The notes under the pieces were generated by a model that was not told the origin of the DNA, searched no databases, and was given only the letters and a program-made list of their open reading frames with translations. This document shows positions 46,339 through 54,461 of a DNA stretch of 63,239 bases, piece by piece (positions within the stretch are counted from its first letter, which is position 1; every line of letters begins with the position of its first letter). The position numbers were made by a program, and so were the translations under genes. The stretch lies in the NCBI GenBank assembly GCA_964578485.1, contig CAZODA010000015.1:1-63239 (forward strand). The letters run 5' to 3'. The DNA is from CAZODA01 sp964578485 (GTDB lineage Bacteria > Bacteroidota > Bacteroidia > Bacteroidales > Marinilabiliaceae).

Positions 46339-46624
46339 AATTTTCATTACCTTGCCGAGAAATCGACAATCTATGCTATTCAGGTGAACTTTGCCGATCA
46401 GGATGCTACGGTTTCAGGAAGGCAGGCTGAGGTGTATTATCAATATCGGATACAATATTCGTTTCGGAAGCCAAGCTGATAAGTTATATCAAACCTATCA
46501 GGTGTACGACGCCACCCAAGTGGCGATCAATATTTTGAACGTAGACCAATCGTATTATTTCTCAATCGACAGTTTCAACGAGGCAGGAGTGACGAAAGGC
46601 ACCAAAATCACGGAAGTAAACTAA
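46339..46624 (+). pseudogene. Broken C-terminal end of a GH43-type protein
   Basis: Two frames each carry part of a familiar GH43 C-terminus. From 46339 the text is YLAEKSTIYAIQVNFADQDA, then VSGRQAEVYYQY; from about 46442 a different frame gives GYNIRFGSQADKLYQTYQVY, then NVDQSYYFSIDSFNEAG. The first is the F5/8 type C-like part, the second the FN3-like tail of secreted GH43 proteins. A deletion with frameshift joins them at about 46440, and the catalytic propeller is absent. This is the first element of the G+C-richer block. Confidence 0.7.
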
Positions 46625-46643
46625 CTTAATACCTATAAAATAG

Positions 46644-48011
46644 ATGAAAAAAAGAATGAAACTAAGATTCGCCCTGCTGGGATTTGCAATTGTTGCATCC
46701 CAGCTTGGATTTTCGCAAAACCCGATTATCCAGACACGCTACACTGCCGATCCGGCTCCGATAGTGCTTAACGACACTCTATTTCTTTATGTAGGTGTCG
46801 ACGAAAAAGATGCGCCAAGCAACTCTTATCTGATGCGCGAATATCGCCTCTATACCACGACTGATATGGTTAACTGGACAGACTGCGGTGCGCCCTTGAA
46901 AACAAGCGCCTTTGTATGGTCGGCAGGTGATGCCAGTGCTGCGCAATGTATCGAACGCAATGGCAAATATTATTGGTATATCTCGTCTCAAAATAAGGTT
47001 AGCCCCGGCTCTTCGATAGGTGTGGCAGTTGCCGATTCGCCATACGGGCCATTTAAGGATGCATTGGGTAAGGCCTTGGTTACGAACGATATGACCACAG
47101 ACTTTGCAAAGCACAGCTGGGATGACCTCGACCCGACGGTGTTCATAGACGACGACGGGCAAGCGTACATGTATTGGGGTAACGGAGCTTGCTACATGGT
47201 GAAGCTGAAAGAAGATATGATTTCGCTCGATGGTGAGATTACGGCGCTGAATATCCGCGACAAAAATGCTTTTACGGGGCGTTTCACGGAGGCTCCGTGG
47301 GTGTACAAGCGCAACGGAACCTACTATATGATATATGCGGCCGAATTTCCGGAGCTGATTGCCTATTCTACAGCCAAGAATCCTAACGGTCCATGGAAGG
47401 CGGGCGGAGTGGTGATGCCTACGGAGATGGGGAGCAACACAAACCACCCGGGCGTAATCGATTACAAGAGCAATTCCTATTTATTCTACCACAATGATGC
47501 TCTGCCACAGGGGCATAGCTACTGCCGTTCGACATGTGTTGAGCAGTTTACGTACAATGCCGATGGGTCGATTCCGGAGATGACAATGACCGAGGGTATA
47601 GTGAAGCCGTTAGCAACGCTGAATCCGTATGTGCGCACTGAAGCCGAGACGATTGCCTTTTCGGAGGGTGTGAGTACTTCGCAAGATACTAAGGTTGGGA
47701 TTTTCGTGAACGAAACGCATGATGGTGACTATATCAAGGTGCGTAATGTTGATTTCATAAATGGTGCAACCAAGTTTACGGCTAACGTAGCGAGTCGCTA
47801 TCATGGAGGACAGCTCGAAATAAGACTCGGGGCAAAGGATGGTGATTTGATAGGAACGTTGAAAGTGCCTTTTACCGGGGAATGGGATAGTTGGCAACTA
47901 CATACGACCGATGTGAAAGCTGTAGCTGGGGTGCATGATCTGTATCTGGTTTTCAAGGGAGGCGCGCCGTATGAGCTATTTAATTTTGATTATTGGAAAT
48001 TTACAAAATAA
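46644..48011 (+). CDS. GH43 glycosidase with C-terminal CBM6
   Basis: 455 residues with a signal peptide (FAIVASQLGFSQ). Propeller: TADPAPIVLNDTLFLYVGVD with Asp36, DLDPTVFIDDDGQAYMYWGN, and TEAPWVYKRNGTYYMIYAAE with the acid Glu. From about 330 a CBM6 (RTEAETIAFSEGV, GATKFTANVASRYHGGQLEI, LYLVFKGG, FNFDYWKFTK) follows. It is probably an arabinofuranosidase or xylosidase on arabinoxylan. A remnant of a second CBM6 directly after the stop shows the protein was once longer. It starts 20 bp after the broken GH43 end. Confidence 0.88.
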   Translation: MKKRMKLRFALLGFAIVASQLGFSQNPIIQTRYTADPAPIVLNDTLFLYVGVDEKDAPSNSYLMREYRLYTTTDMVNWTDCGAPLKTSAFVWSAGDASAAQCIERNGKYYWYISSQNKVSPGSSIGVAVADSPYGPFKDALGKALVTNDMTTDFAKHSWDDLDPTVFIDDDGQAYMYWGNGACYMVKLKEDMISLDGEITALNIRDKNAFTGRFTEAPWVYKRNGTYYMIYAAEFPELIAYSTAKNPNGPWKAGGVVMPTEMGSNTNHPGVIDYKSNSYLFYHNDALPQGHSYCRSTCVEQFTYNADGSIPEMTMTEGIVKPLATLNPYVRTEAETIAFSEGVSTSQDTKVGIFVNETHDGDYIKVRNVDFINGATKFTANVASRYHGGQLEIRLGAKDGDLIGTLKVPFTGEWDSWQLHTTDVKAVAGVHDLYLVFKGGAPYELFNFDYWKFTK

Positions 48012-48193
48012 GAGATGAGACGAAAGGCGTACAGATAGGTAGCTGCAAAGTGCAAAACACTGGAGGAAAAGATAACTGGAAAGAGATGTCGGTATTGGTA
48101 AATAATGCGGTGGGAGTTCGTGATCTGTTTTTGGTATTCAAGAGTAAAGGCGATGACATTTTCCGCCTTGATACTTGGCAATTTAAACAATAA
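48012..48193 (+). pseudogene. Remnant of a second CBM6 domain
   Basis: In a different frame from the GH43-CBM6 gene, 48012-48193 encodes RDETKGVQIGSCKVQNTGGK, then DNWKEMSVLVNNAVGVRDLF and ending FRLDTWQFKQ, the second half of a CBM6. The ending parallels the WKFTK end of the intact domain. A deletion within tandem CBM6 domains would give this. The next GH43 begins 6 bp later. Confidence 0.7.
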
Positions 48194-48199
48194 TAAAAT

Positions 48200-50281
48200 A
48201 TGAAAAAGATACTATTTATTTTAATTTCAGTCCTCGTGGGGGGTAATGTGTCTGCGCAATCATGGACGGCAGATAATGGTAACGGGACATTCACGAATCC
48301 GTTGTTTTATGACGAATTTACCGATCCCGATGCAATACGTGTTGGCGATGATTATTATATGGTAGCCAGCTCGATGCACTCAATGCCGGGGCTTCCGTTA
48401 CTTCGTTCCAAAGATTTGGTTAACTGGGAATTCGTAAGCTATATCTTCGACCGTCTTGATTTAGGTCCTGACTTTCATCTGGAAGGAGAGAAAGGTATCT
48501 ACGGAAACGGAATATGGGCACCGGCTATTCGTTATCATAAAGGTACGTTCTATGTTTTTGTAAACGTAAACGATCACGGATTGCAAGTCTTTTCGACTCA
48601 GGATCCGGCAGGAAAATGGGAGCACAAAAATATGGGTGGTAAAATCTATGACCTCGGAATTCTGTTCGATGATGATGACCGTATATATGCCGTACATAGC
48701 TATGATGAGGTCATTTTGGTTGAACTGAAACCCGATTTCAGTGGTGTGGTAGAGGGTAGCGAACGGGTGATTATCCCAAAAGGTAGCGGAATGGGTGAAG
48801 GGCATCATTTCTACAAGATCAATGGTAAATACTATATAATTAGTGCCGACTATGCGCCCGTAGGACGTATGCAGTGTGCTCGTGCCGACAAAATCGACGG
48901 GCCATACGAAACAGCGGTGATCAGCCATCGTGAAACGATGGGGACGGAGCGTGGCTGGTGGGCAAACGAATACGGCTATTGGTCAAACACCCCAAAAGAA
49001 GGAGAGAAATTAACCTTCGAGGCTCCTAATAGAAATGCTTATTATGCCGTTCCGCTTCATCAGGGTGGGATCATCGATCTGCCTAACGGTGAATGGTGGG
49101 GTTTTTCGATGATGGATGTGAAGTCGGCAGGGCGCCTAACATTCCTATCGCCTGTGACATGGAAAGATGGCTGGCCGTATTTTGGTGTGGAAAACAACTT
49201 GGGGCGTTCGCCACGTACGTGGTTCAAGCCGAATGTGGCTGAGGAAACAATGCCTCATACGACTTATGAGCGCGACGATGACTTTTCAGGGAAAGTTCTG
49301 AAGCCGATTTGGCAGTGGAATCACCATCCACAGGAGAAAAAATGGGCACTTAAAAATGGCGCATTACGCTTGAATACCATGCCTGCAGAGAGTTTTATGC
49401 ACGCGAAAAATTCATTAACTCAGCGTGCTGTAGGACCGGTATCAAACGCTACGGTGGAGTTAAATACTAAGTCAATGAAAAAGGGCGATGTTGCAGGATT
49501 GGGCTTGTTAAATGTGCCATATTATTGGATTGGGGTGCTGCGTACCGACAAAGGGGATGTTATTCGTTTCTATGATTTTGTGACAAACCAGAAGATAGAT
49601 GAAGCTATCTCGACCAATAAAGTATACCTGCGTGCCGAAGGAGACTTCGATCGCGATCTCGCAAAATTGAGTTATAGTCTCGATGGCGAAAACTTCAAAG
49701 AACTGGGTGTAGATTTACGTCTGGCATATCAGATGAAAACATTCCAAGGCGTCCGTTTTGCGCTTTTTGCATATAATACCGAAGGCAAGGATGGAGGTTA
49801 TGCCGAGTTCGATAACTTCAAGATGGAAGAGCCGTTTGCTGACCGCTCTAACAACTTACCGGTAGGAAAAGTGATTACACTGAAAAATTTAGCCAACAAT
49901 ACTTTGGTCTGGACAAGCCCGCGTCGTATGTTGCGTAATGCAAATGTTAGAGATCGAGAATATGATGCCAGAGGTAGTCAGTTTCGTGTACATGATCGCG
50001 GACAGGGGCGAGTTGCTTTGGAAGCAATGGATGGAAGTGGCTTCCTGACTATTGCGGGTGAGGGACTTTCGGGCGATGTAAGGTTAATGGATCAGGAGAG
50101 CGATGCCAGCCTTTTCATGTGGCAGGATATGCTTCGTAACCAATGTATGCTGTTGTCACTGAAAACCAATCGTTATGTGGGTATTGACTCATTGACTGGC
50201 GAACCTTATGCCGCCGACTGGCCGGGCTCAAACCCTAGCAGAACCAACGGAGTGGTGTTTGAATGGGAAATTGTAAAGTAG
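48200..50281 (+). CDS. GH43 glycosidase, three-domain, secreted
   Basis: 693 residues with a signal peptide (VLVGGNVSAQ). The propeller has FTDPDAIRVGDDYYMVASSM with Asp42, GIWAPAIRYHKGTFYVFVNV with the modulator region and MGEGHHFYKINGKYYIISAD with the acid Glu. A beta-xylosidase-type concanavalin domain lies at about 350-545. The last 145 residues (KVITLKNLANNTLVWTSPRR, GFLTIAGEGLSG, RYVGIDSLTGEPYAAD) repeat in a beta-trefoil manner, probably a carbohydrate-binding module. It shares the family layout of xylan-debranching GH43 enzymes and ends the first operon part, with a hairpin 44 bp on. Confidence 0.88.
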   Translation: MKKILFILISVLVGGNVSAQSWTADNGNGTFTNPLFYDEFTDPDAIRVGDDYYMVASSMHSMPGLPLLRSKDLVNWEFVSYIFDRLDLGPDFHLEGEKGIYGNGIWAPAIRYHKGTFYVFVNVNDHGLQVFSTQDPAGKWEHKNMGGKIYDLGILFDDDDRIYAVHSYDEVILVELKPDFSGVVEGSERVIIPKGSGMGEGHHFYKINGKYYIISADYAPVGRMQCARADKIDGPYETAVISHRETMGTERGWWANEYGYWSNTPKEGEKLTFEAPNRNAYYAVPLHQGGIIDLPNGEWWGFSMMDVKSAGRLTFLSPVTWKDGWPYFGVENNLGRSPRTWFKPNVAEETMPHTTYERDDDFSGKVLKPIWQWNHHPQEKKWALKNGALRLNTMPAESFMHAKNSLTQRAVGPVSNATVELNTKSMKKGDVAGLGLLNVPYYWIGVLRTDKGDVIRFYDFVTNQKIDEAISTNKVYLRAEGDFDRDLAKLSYSLDGENFKELGVDLRLAYQMKTFQGVRFALFAYNTEGKDGGYAEFDNFKMEEPFADRSNNLPVGKVITLKNLANNTLVWTSPRRMLRNANVRDREYDARGSQFRVHDRGQGRVALEAMDGSGFLTIAGEGLSGDVRLMDQESDASLFMWQDMLRNQCMLLSLKTNRYVGIDSLTGEPYAADWPGSNPSRTNGVVFEWEIVK

Positions 50282-50324
50282 GACTGGAATTCAATAAAAT
50301 ACATTTTCATGCTTAGGTAAAAAC

Positions 50325-50359
50325 TTAGTGCAAGGTCATAAATCATAGCCTTGCACTAA
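50325..50359 (+). terminator. Hairpin after GH43, possible terminator
   Basis: Perfect 11-bp stem TTAGTGCAAGG / CCTTGCACTAA, 13-nt loop, then CTTTTG. The T-run is short. The right arm and following bases resemble 46311-46332 at the left edge of the block. Confidence 0.55.
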
Positions 50360-50463
50360 CTTTTGACTTGTTCTATAATAATAGGCCTCACAAATAGCTT
50401 ATCTATTTAATTAATAATATCCTATTAAGGACATGTGTAATAAAGGTAACCATAATTTATTTA

Positions 50464-50471
50464 TATCTTTG
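50464..50471 (+). promoter_or_regulatory. Candidate -7 element upstream of HTCS
   Basis: TATCTTTG fits TAnnTTTG and lies 14 bp before the HTCS start codon, so the leader would be very short. No upstream TTTG at the expected spacing was found. Confidence 0.3.
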
Positions 50472-50485
50472 TTCTTCTCGTTTAC

Positions 50486-53400
50486 ATGCTTATGAATAAC
50501 TCAATAAAAACAAAGATAATTATTCTGCTTCTGTTTAGCTTTATGACTTTAAATCTGGCAGCAGAAATGAGATTTCATAGCATTAATAATATTTTTGGCG
50601 TACCGCTTCGTGAAGTGCGTTCGATATGTGAAGACGATGACGGATTTATCTGGGCAACATCAAAAAATGGAATAATACGGGTCACAGACCGAGATTTTCA
50701 TATTTGCCAGCTACCTTATCGAAACACAGATATCACTTGGGAAAAAATTACCTATAAAAACCATCTATATGCTTATGCTAATAATGGTGAGATATTCTGT
50801 TATGACGATGTATTGGCGACGTTTGATCCGATTTTAGATTTACGACAGCTATTAGGCAATGAGCAGTTGAATATTCATAACATAGCGGAAGACAATGCGG
50901 GGGCGATTTGGATCGCCTCATCAATTGGATTATTGAAGTATAACGGAGAGCTGAAGACGATAGCTGAAGACTCAAGGATAATTCTTTGTTATGATAGAAA
51001 TCATTTGCTATTGGCTGGCAGTAAGGATGTTAAGTTGCTAAATACGACTACATTAGAATTACAGTTGTTGTTCGAGTTGGATTATCATATTGCCAGTTTA
51101 TACTACGATCGTAGTGACCAAATATGGGTTGGTACGCGTGCCGATGGGGTGTTTTATTACGATGTTACAACAAAAAAACTGCAAAAAACTTCCATTTCGA
51201 ATTTTCCTAAACAGCCGATATTGGCTATTGAGCAAGGAACTGACTCGACACTCCTGATCGGGATTGATGGGAAAGGTGTTTGGGAGATCACTGACAAAGG
51301 AAATGCAGTACTGAATGTCTATAAGGAAGATGTAAACAATCCGGCCTCGCTTCGAGGTAATGGCGTTTATGATATTTTTCTCGATAGCAATGGTCGTACT
51401 TGGGTCGGTACATATAGTGGAGGGTTGTCCTATTTCGATCAGGATGTATTTTTGATGACACAAATCAAACATCAGGTGAATGACCCGAATTCGCTGGTCG
51501 ATAATAATGTCAATCGGATTTTGGAAGATAGTAGAGGCGATATCTGGATTGCAACCAATAACGGCATCAGCCGATGGAACAGAAAGCGAGACAAGTGGAA
51601 TCACTATCTTCAGAATAAGGAGGATGCCTCGTCGGTTTTTCTTGCGCTATGCGAGGATGATGCTGGCAATATTTGGGCGGGGAGTTACTCTTCAGGGATC
51701 TCGGTGCTGGACAGGGATACAGGGCGAAAAGTGAACCATATGGTGTCAGATGATAGGAATGCTGGCCTTATTGATAAGTATGTGCTTGATATTTTCAAGG
51801 ATAGCGAGGGCGATATCTGGATTGGCGGAGCGCAAAATCAGGTTGTGCGTTATATGAGTAAAGAGAAGCAACTAAAATCATACCCGCTTTCTGCGGCCAG
51901 TTGCTTTTCGGAATTAACTGCGGGAAAATTGCTTGTGGCAAGTTTCAATAACCTGATTTTACTGGACACAGAAACCAAAGAGATGAATACTCTGCTAACT
52001 AAATATGTTTCGAAAGATATATTGGTGCATGAAGACGATATTTGGATTGCAACAGGCGGTTACGGGATCTTGAAATATAATTTTCGAACAGCCGAGAATG
52101 AAATTTTTACGATACGAGACGGATTGCTGTCCGATTATGTGAATAATATAATTTATGCGGATAATAATCTGATATTGACGACCGAAAAAGGAATATGCAG
52201 ACTCGATCTAAATGATTTTACTATATTTTCGTTTCCTTATTCGTTCTATACAGTCAGTAACTTCTATTTTTCAAAATCGCACACGATATTGAGAGACGGT
52301 AATATCCTTGTTGGCTCTAACGAAGGGATAGTTATGTTCAATCCTTCGATAATCAACGATAAATACACCCCGCAGGGCAATATATATATTCAAAACATAA
52401 ATATTTCGGGACGCTCAATCCGAGATATCCCCGAAATTATAATGAACACACCAGTCAATAAACATCATTCGCTGGTGTTGAATCACGACCAAAACAATCT
52501 AACTGTTGAGTTGTTGCCAATGGGGATAAATTCTGCGAAAAACAAGTTTTCCTGGCAGCTCAAAGGACTGGACAAGGAGTGGAATAAATCGTCGGAGTTG
52601 AGCACGATAACCTATACCAATATTCCTTCTGGTAAATTCCATCTTAAAATACGAATGCACGACACTTCGTTGTCGCAAATTATCGACCAACGGACAATAG
52701 ATATCGTCGTAACTCTGCCATTTTGGAATACATGGTGGTTTTATGCTATTATACTTGTCGTTGCGACGCTCATTGTTGCCTATCTTGTAAAGAGTTACAC
52801 TGAGAGGTTGAAGCAGAGGTATGCGAAAGATAAAATCCGCTTTTTCACTAACATTGCACATGACATACGCACCTCGATAACGCTGATCAATAATCCAATT
52901 GAGGAGGCGTATAAGGATGAGGAATTGTCTGAAAAATCGAGATATTATTTGCAGTTAGCAAAGGAGCAGTCCGAAAAACTGGCTCTGGTTACGACGCAAT
53001 TATTAGATTTCCAGAAAGCAGATGTGGGCAAAGAGAGCCTGTCGCTGGTAATGACCGATGTTGTACGATTGGTTCATCAGCAGGTTCAGTTGTTTGTGCC
53101 GATAGCGCAGCAGAAAGGCGTAGAACTGTCGTTTACGACGACTCAAGAGAGCTATCTTACGGCAATTGACGAACTGAAAGTGATAAAAATTGTCGAAAAC
53201 CTGTTGTCGAATGCTATTAAATATTCGTTTGAAGGTGGGAAGGTAGATGTTGAACTTATTTGCGAACCTGTGCAATGGATCTTGAGCGTTCAAGATCACG
53301 GAATCGGGATTTCGTCAAAAGAGATTAATAAGTTGTTTAAAGAGTTTTACAGGGGTGAAAATGCGATTAATTCCAAGATTATAGGATCAGGAATAGGATT

Positions 53401-54337
53401 GCTTTTGATACGCAATTATGTGGAAATGCACAATGGTCTGGTGTCGCTGGAGAGTACCAAAAACGTAGGTTCTATTTTCCGAATTGAGGTGCCATATATA
53501 GAAGTTGAGGCACAGACGAATGTTCAGATTCAAGACAACAGTGTGTTTACGGCAGATTCCGATTTTGAAAAACTGGCATATTCTAACTCCAAAGCGAATG
53601 TACTGATTGTCGAGGATAATGATGAACTGCGTCGTTTTCTGATGCGTACAATACAAAATGATTATAACGTCACGGTGGCTAGCAATGGCTTTGAGGCGTT
53701 GGTACAAATCGAAAAACAGATGCCCGATTTGGTAATTTCGGATGTTATGATGCCCGAAATGGATGGTTTTGAGCTCTGTAAGCACATAAAATCGACCTTT
53801 GAAATTTCTCATATCCCGGTTGTTTTACTGACGGCGTTGTCAGACAAGACGAAACATATAGAGGGCTTAGGCTTGGGAGCGGATGACTACGTAACAAAGC
53901 CTTTCGATATGGGAATTCTGCTTCAGCGCATCAATACAATTCTAAAAAATCGAGAAATTGTGCAGGAAAAGGCTTTGAAATTAATCAAACCTGTCGAAGA
54001 TAACACCACTGTGTTTGCAAATGAGTTGAATGACCGGTTTGTGAAAAAAGCGCTGGAAATTGTTTGGAAAAACATCTCAAAAATTGATTTTGGACGTGAT
54101 GAATTTGCTTCGGCAATGTTCGTCAGCCCGTCGTTGCTGTACAAGAAAATGAAGGCATTGACCGGACAGTCGCCATCAGAATTCATAAAATCTATTCGGA
54201 TGAATCACGCCATAGAATTGCTTCAAAGGCATCAATATTCGGTGACCGAAGTGTGCGAAATGTGCGGGTTTTCGGGTATCGTTGTTTTTAGCCGCGCATT
54301 TAAAGATTACTTTGGGAAGTCCCCTACGGAAGTTTAA
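50486..54337 (+). CDS. Hybrid two-component system sensor/regulator (HTCS)
   Basis: 1283 residues. Order: signal peptide, periplasmic Reg_prop propellers (repeated EDDDGFIWATSKNGI, EDNAGAIWIASSIGL, DSNGRTWVGTYSGGL, DSRGDIWIATNNGI units) to about 640, Y_Y_Y domain to about 735, transmembrane segment at about 750-770, HisKA with His792 in NIAHDIRTS, HATPase (ENLLSNAIKYS, GIGISSKEI), REC with Asp1086 in ISDVMMPEMDG, and a C-terminal AraC HTH (CEMCGFSGIVVFSRAFKDYF). HTCS proteins sense oligosaccharides in the periplasm and activate the adjoining operon. It lies alone between GH43 and the downstream operon; the likely target is the genes from 54462 and perhaps those on its left. Confidence 0.95.
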   Translation: MLMNNSIKTKIIILLLFSFMTLNLAAEMRFHSINNIFGVPLREVRSICEDDDGFIWATSKNGIIRVTDRDFHICQLPYRNTDITWEKITYKNHLYAYANNGEIFCYDDVLATFDPILDLRQLLGNEQLNIHNIAEDNAGAIWIASSIGLLKYNGELKTIAEDSRIILCYDRNHLLLAGSKDVKLLNTTTLELQLLFELDYHIASLYYDRSDQIWVGTRADGVFYYDVTTKKLQKTSISNFPKQPILAIEQGTDSTLLIGIDGKGVWEITDKGNAVLNVYKEDVNNPASLRGNGVYDIFLDSNGRTWVGTYSGGLSYFDQDVFLMTQIKHQVNDPNSLVDNNVNRILEDSRGDIWIATNNGISRWNRKRDKWNHYLQNKEDASSVFLALCEDDAGNIWAGSYSSGISVLDRDTGRKVNHMVSDDRNAGLIDKYVLDIFKDSEGDIWIGGAQNQVVRYMSKEKQLKSYPLSAASCFSELTAGKLLVASFNNLILLDTETKEMNTLLTKYVSKDILVHEDDIWIATGGYGILKYNFRTAENEIFTIRDGLLSDYVNNIIYADNNLILTTEKGICRLDLNDFTIFSFPYSFYTVSNFYFSKSHTILRDGNILVGSNEGIVMFNPSIINDKYTPQGNIYIQNINISGRSIRDIPEIIMNTPVNKHHSLVLNHDQNNLTVELLPMGINSAKNKFSWQLKGLDKEWNKSSELSTITYTNIPSGKFHLKIRMHDTSLSQIIDQRTIDIVVTLPFWNTWWFYAIILVVATLIVAYLVKSYTERLKQRYAKDKIRFFTNIAHDIRTSITLINNPIEEAYKDEELSEKSRYYLQLAKEQSEKLALVTTQLLDFQKADVGKESLSLVMTDVVRLVHQQVQLFVPIAQQKGVELSFTTTQESYLTAIDELKVIKIVENLLSNAIKYSFEGGKVDVELICEPVQWILSVQDHGIGISSKEINKLFKEFYRGENAINSKIIGSGIGLLLIRNYVEMHNGLVSLESTKNVGSIFRIEVPYIEVEAQTNVQIQDNSVFTADSDFEKLAYSNSKANVLIVEDNDELRRFLMRTIQNDYNVTVASNGFEALVQIEKQMPDLVISDVMMPEMDGFELCKHIKSTFEISHIPVVLLTALSDKTKHIEGLGLGADDYVTKPFDMGILLQRINTILKNREIVQEKALKLIKPVEDNTTVFANELNDRFVKKALEIVWKNISKIDFGRDEFASAMFVSPSLLYKKMKALTGQSPSEFIKSIRMNHAIELLQRHQYSVTEVCEMCGFSGIVVFSRAFKDYFGKSPTEV

Positions 54338-54461
54338 ACAGCATCCTACTACTCTCAAACCATTTATCTCTGTATTATTAAATAGAATATCTGTAATGTT
54401 AAGCCATTAGTTTTGTATTGTTTTAAATTCGTGAATGATAAAATATTAATCATACAAAATT

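Noticed and set aside
46779..47447. 222-residue ORF on the minus strand inside GH43-CBM6
   Set aside because: It is antisense to a clear GH43 propeller, an effect of the higher G+C content, and has no recognisable domain.
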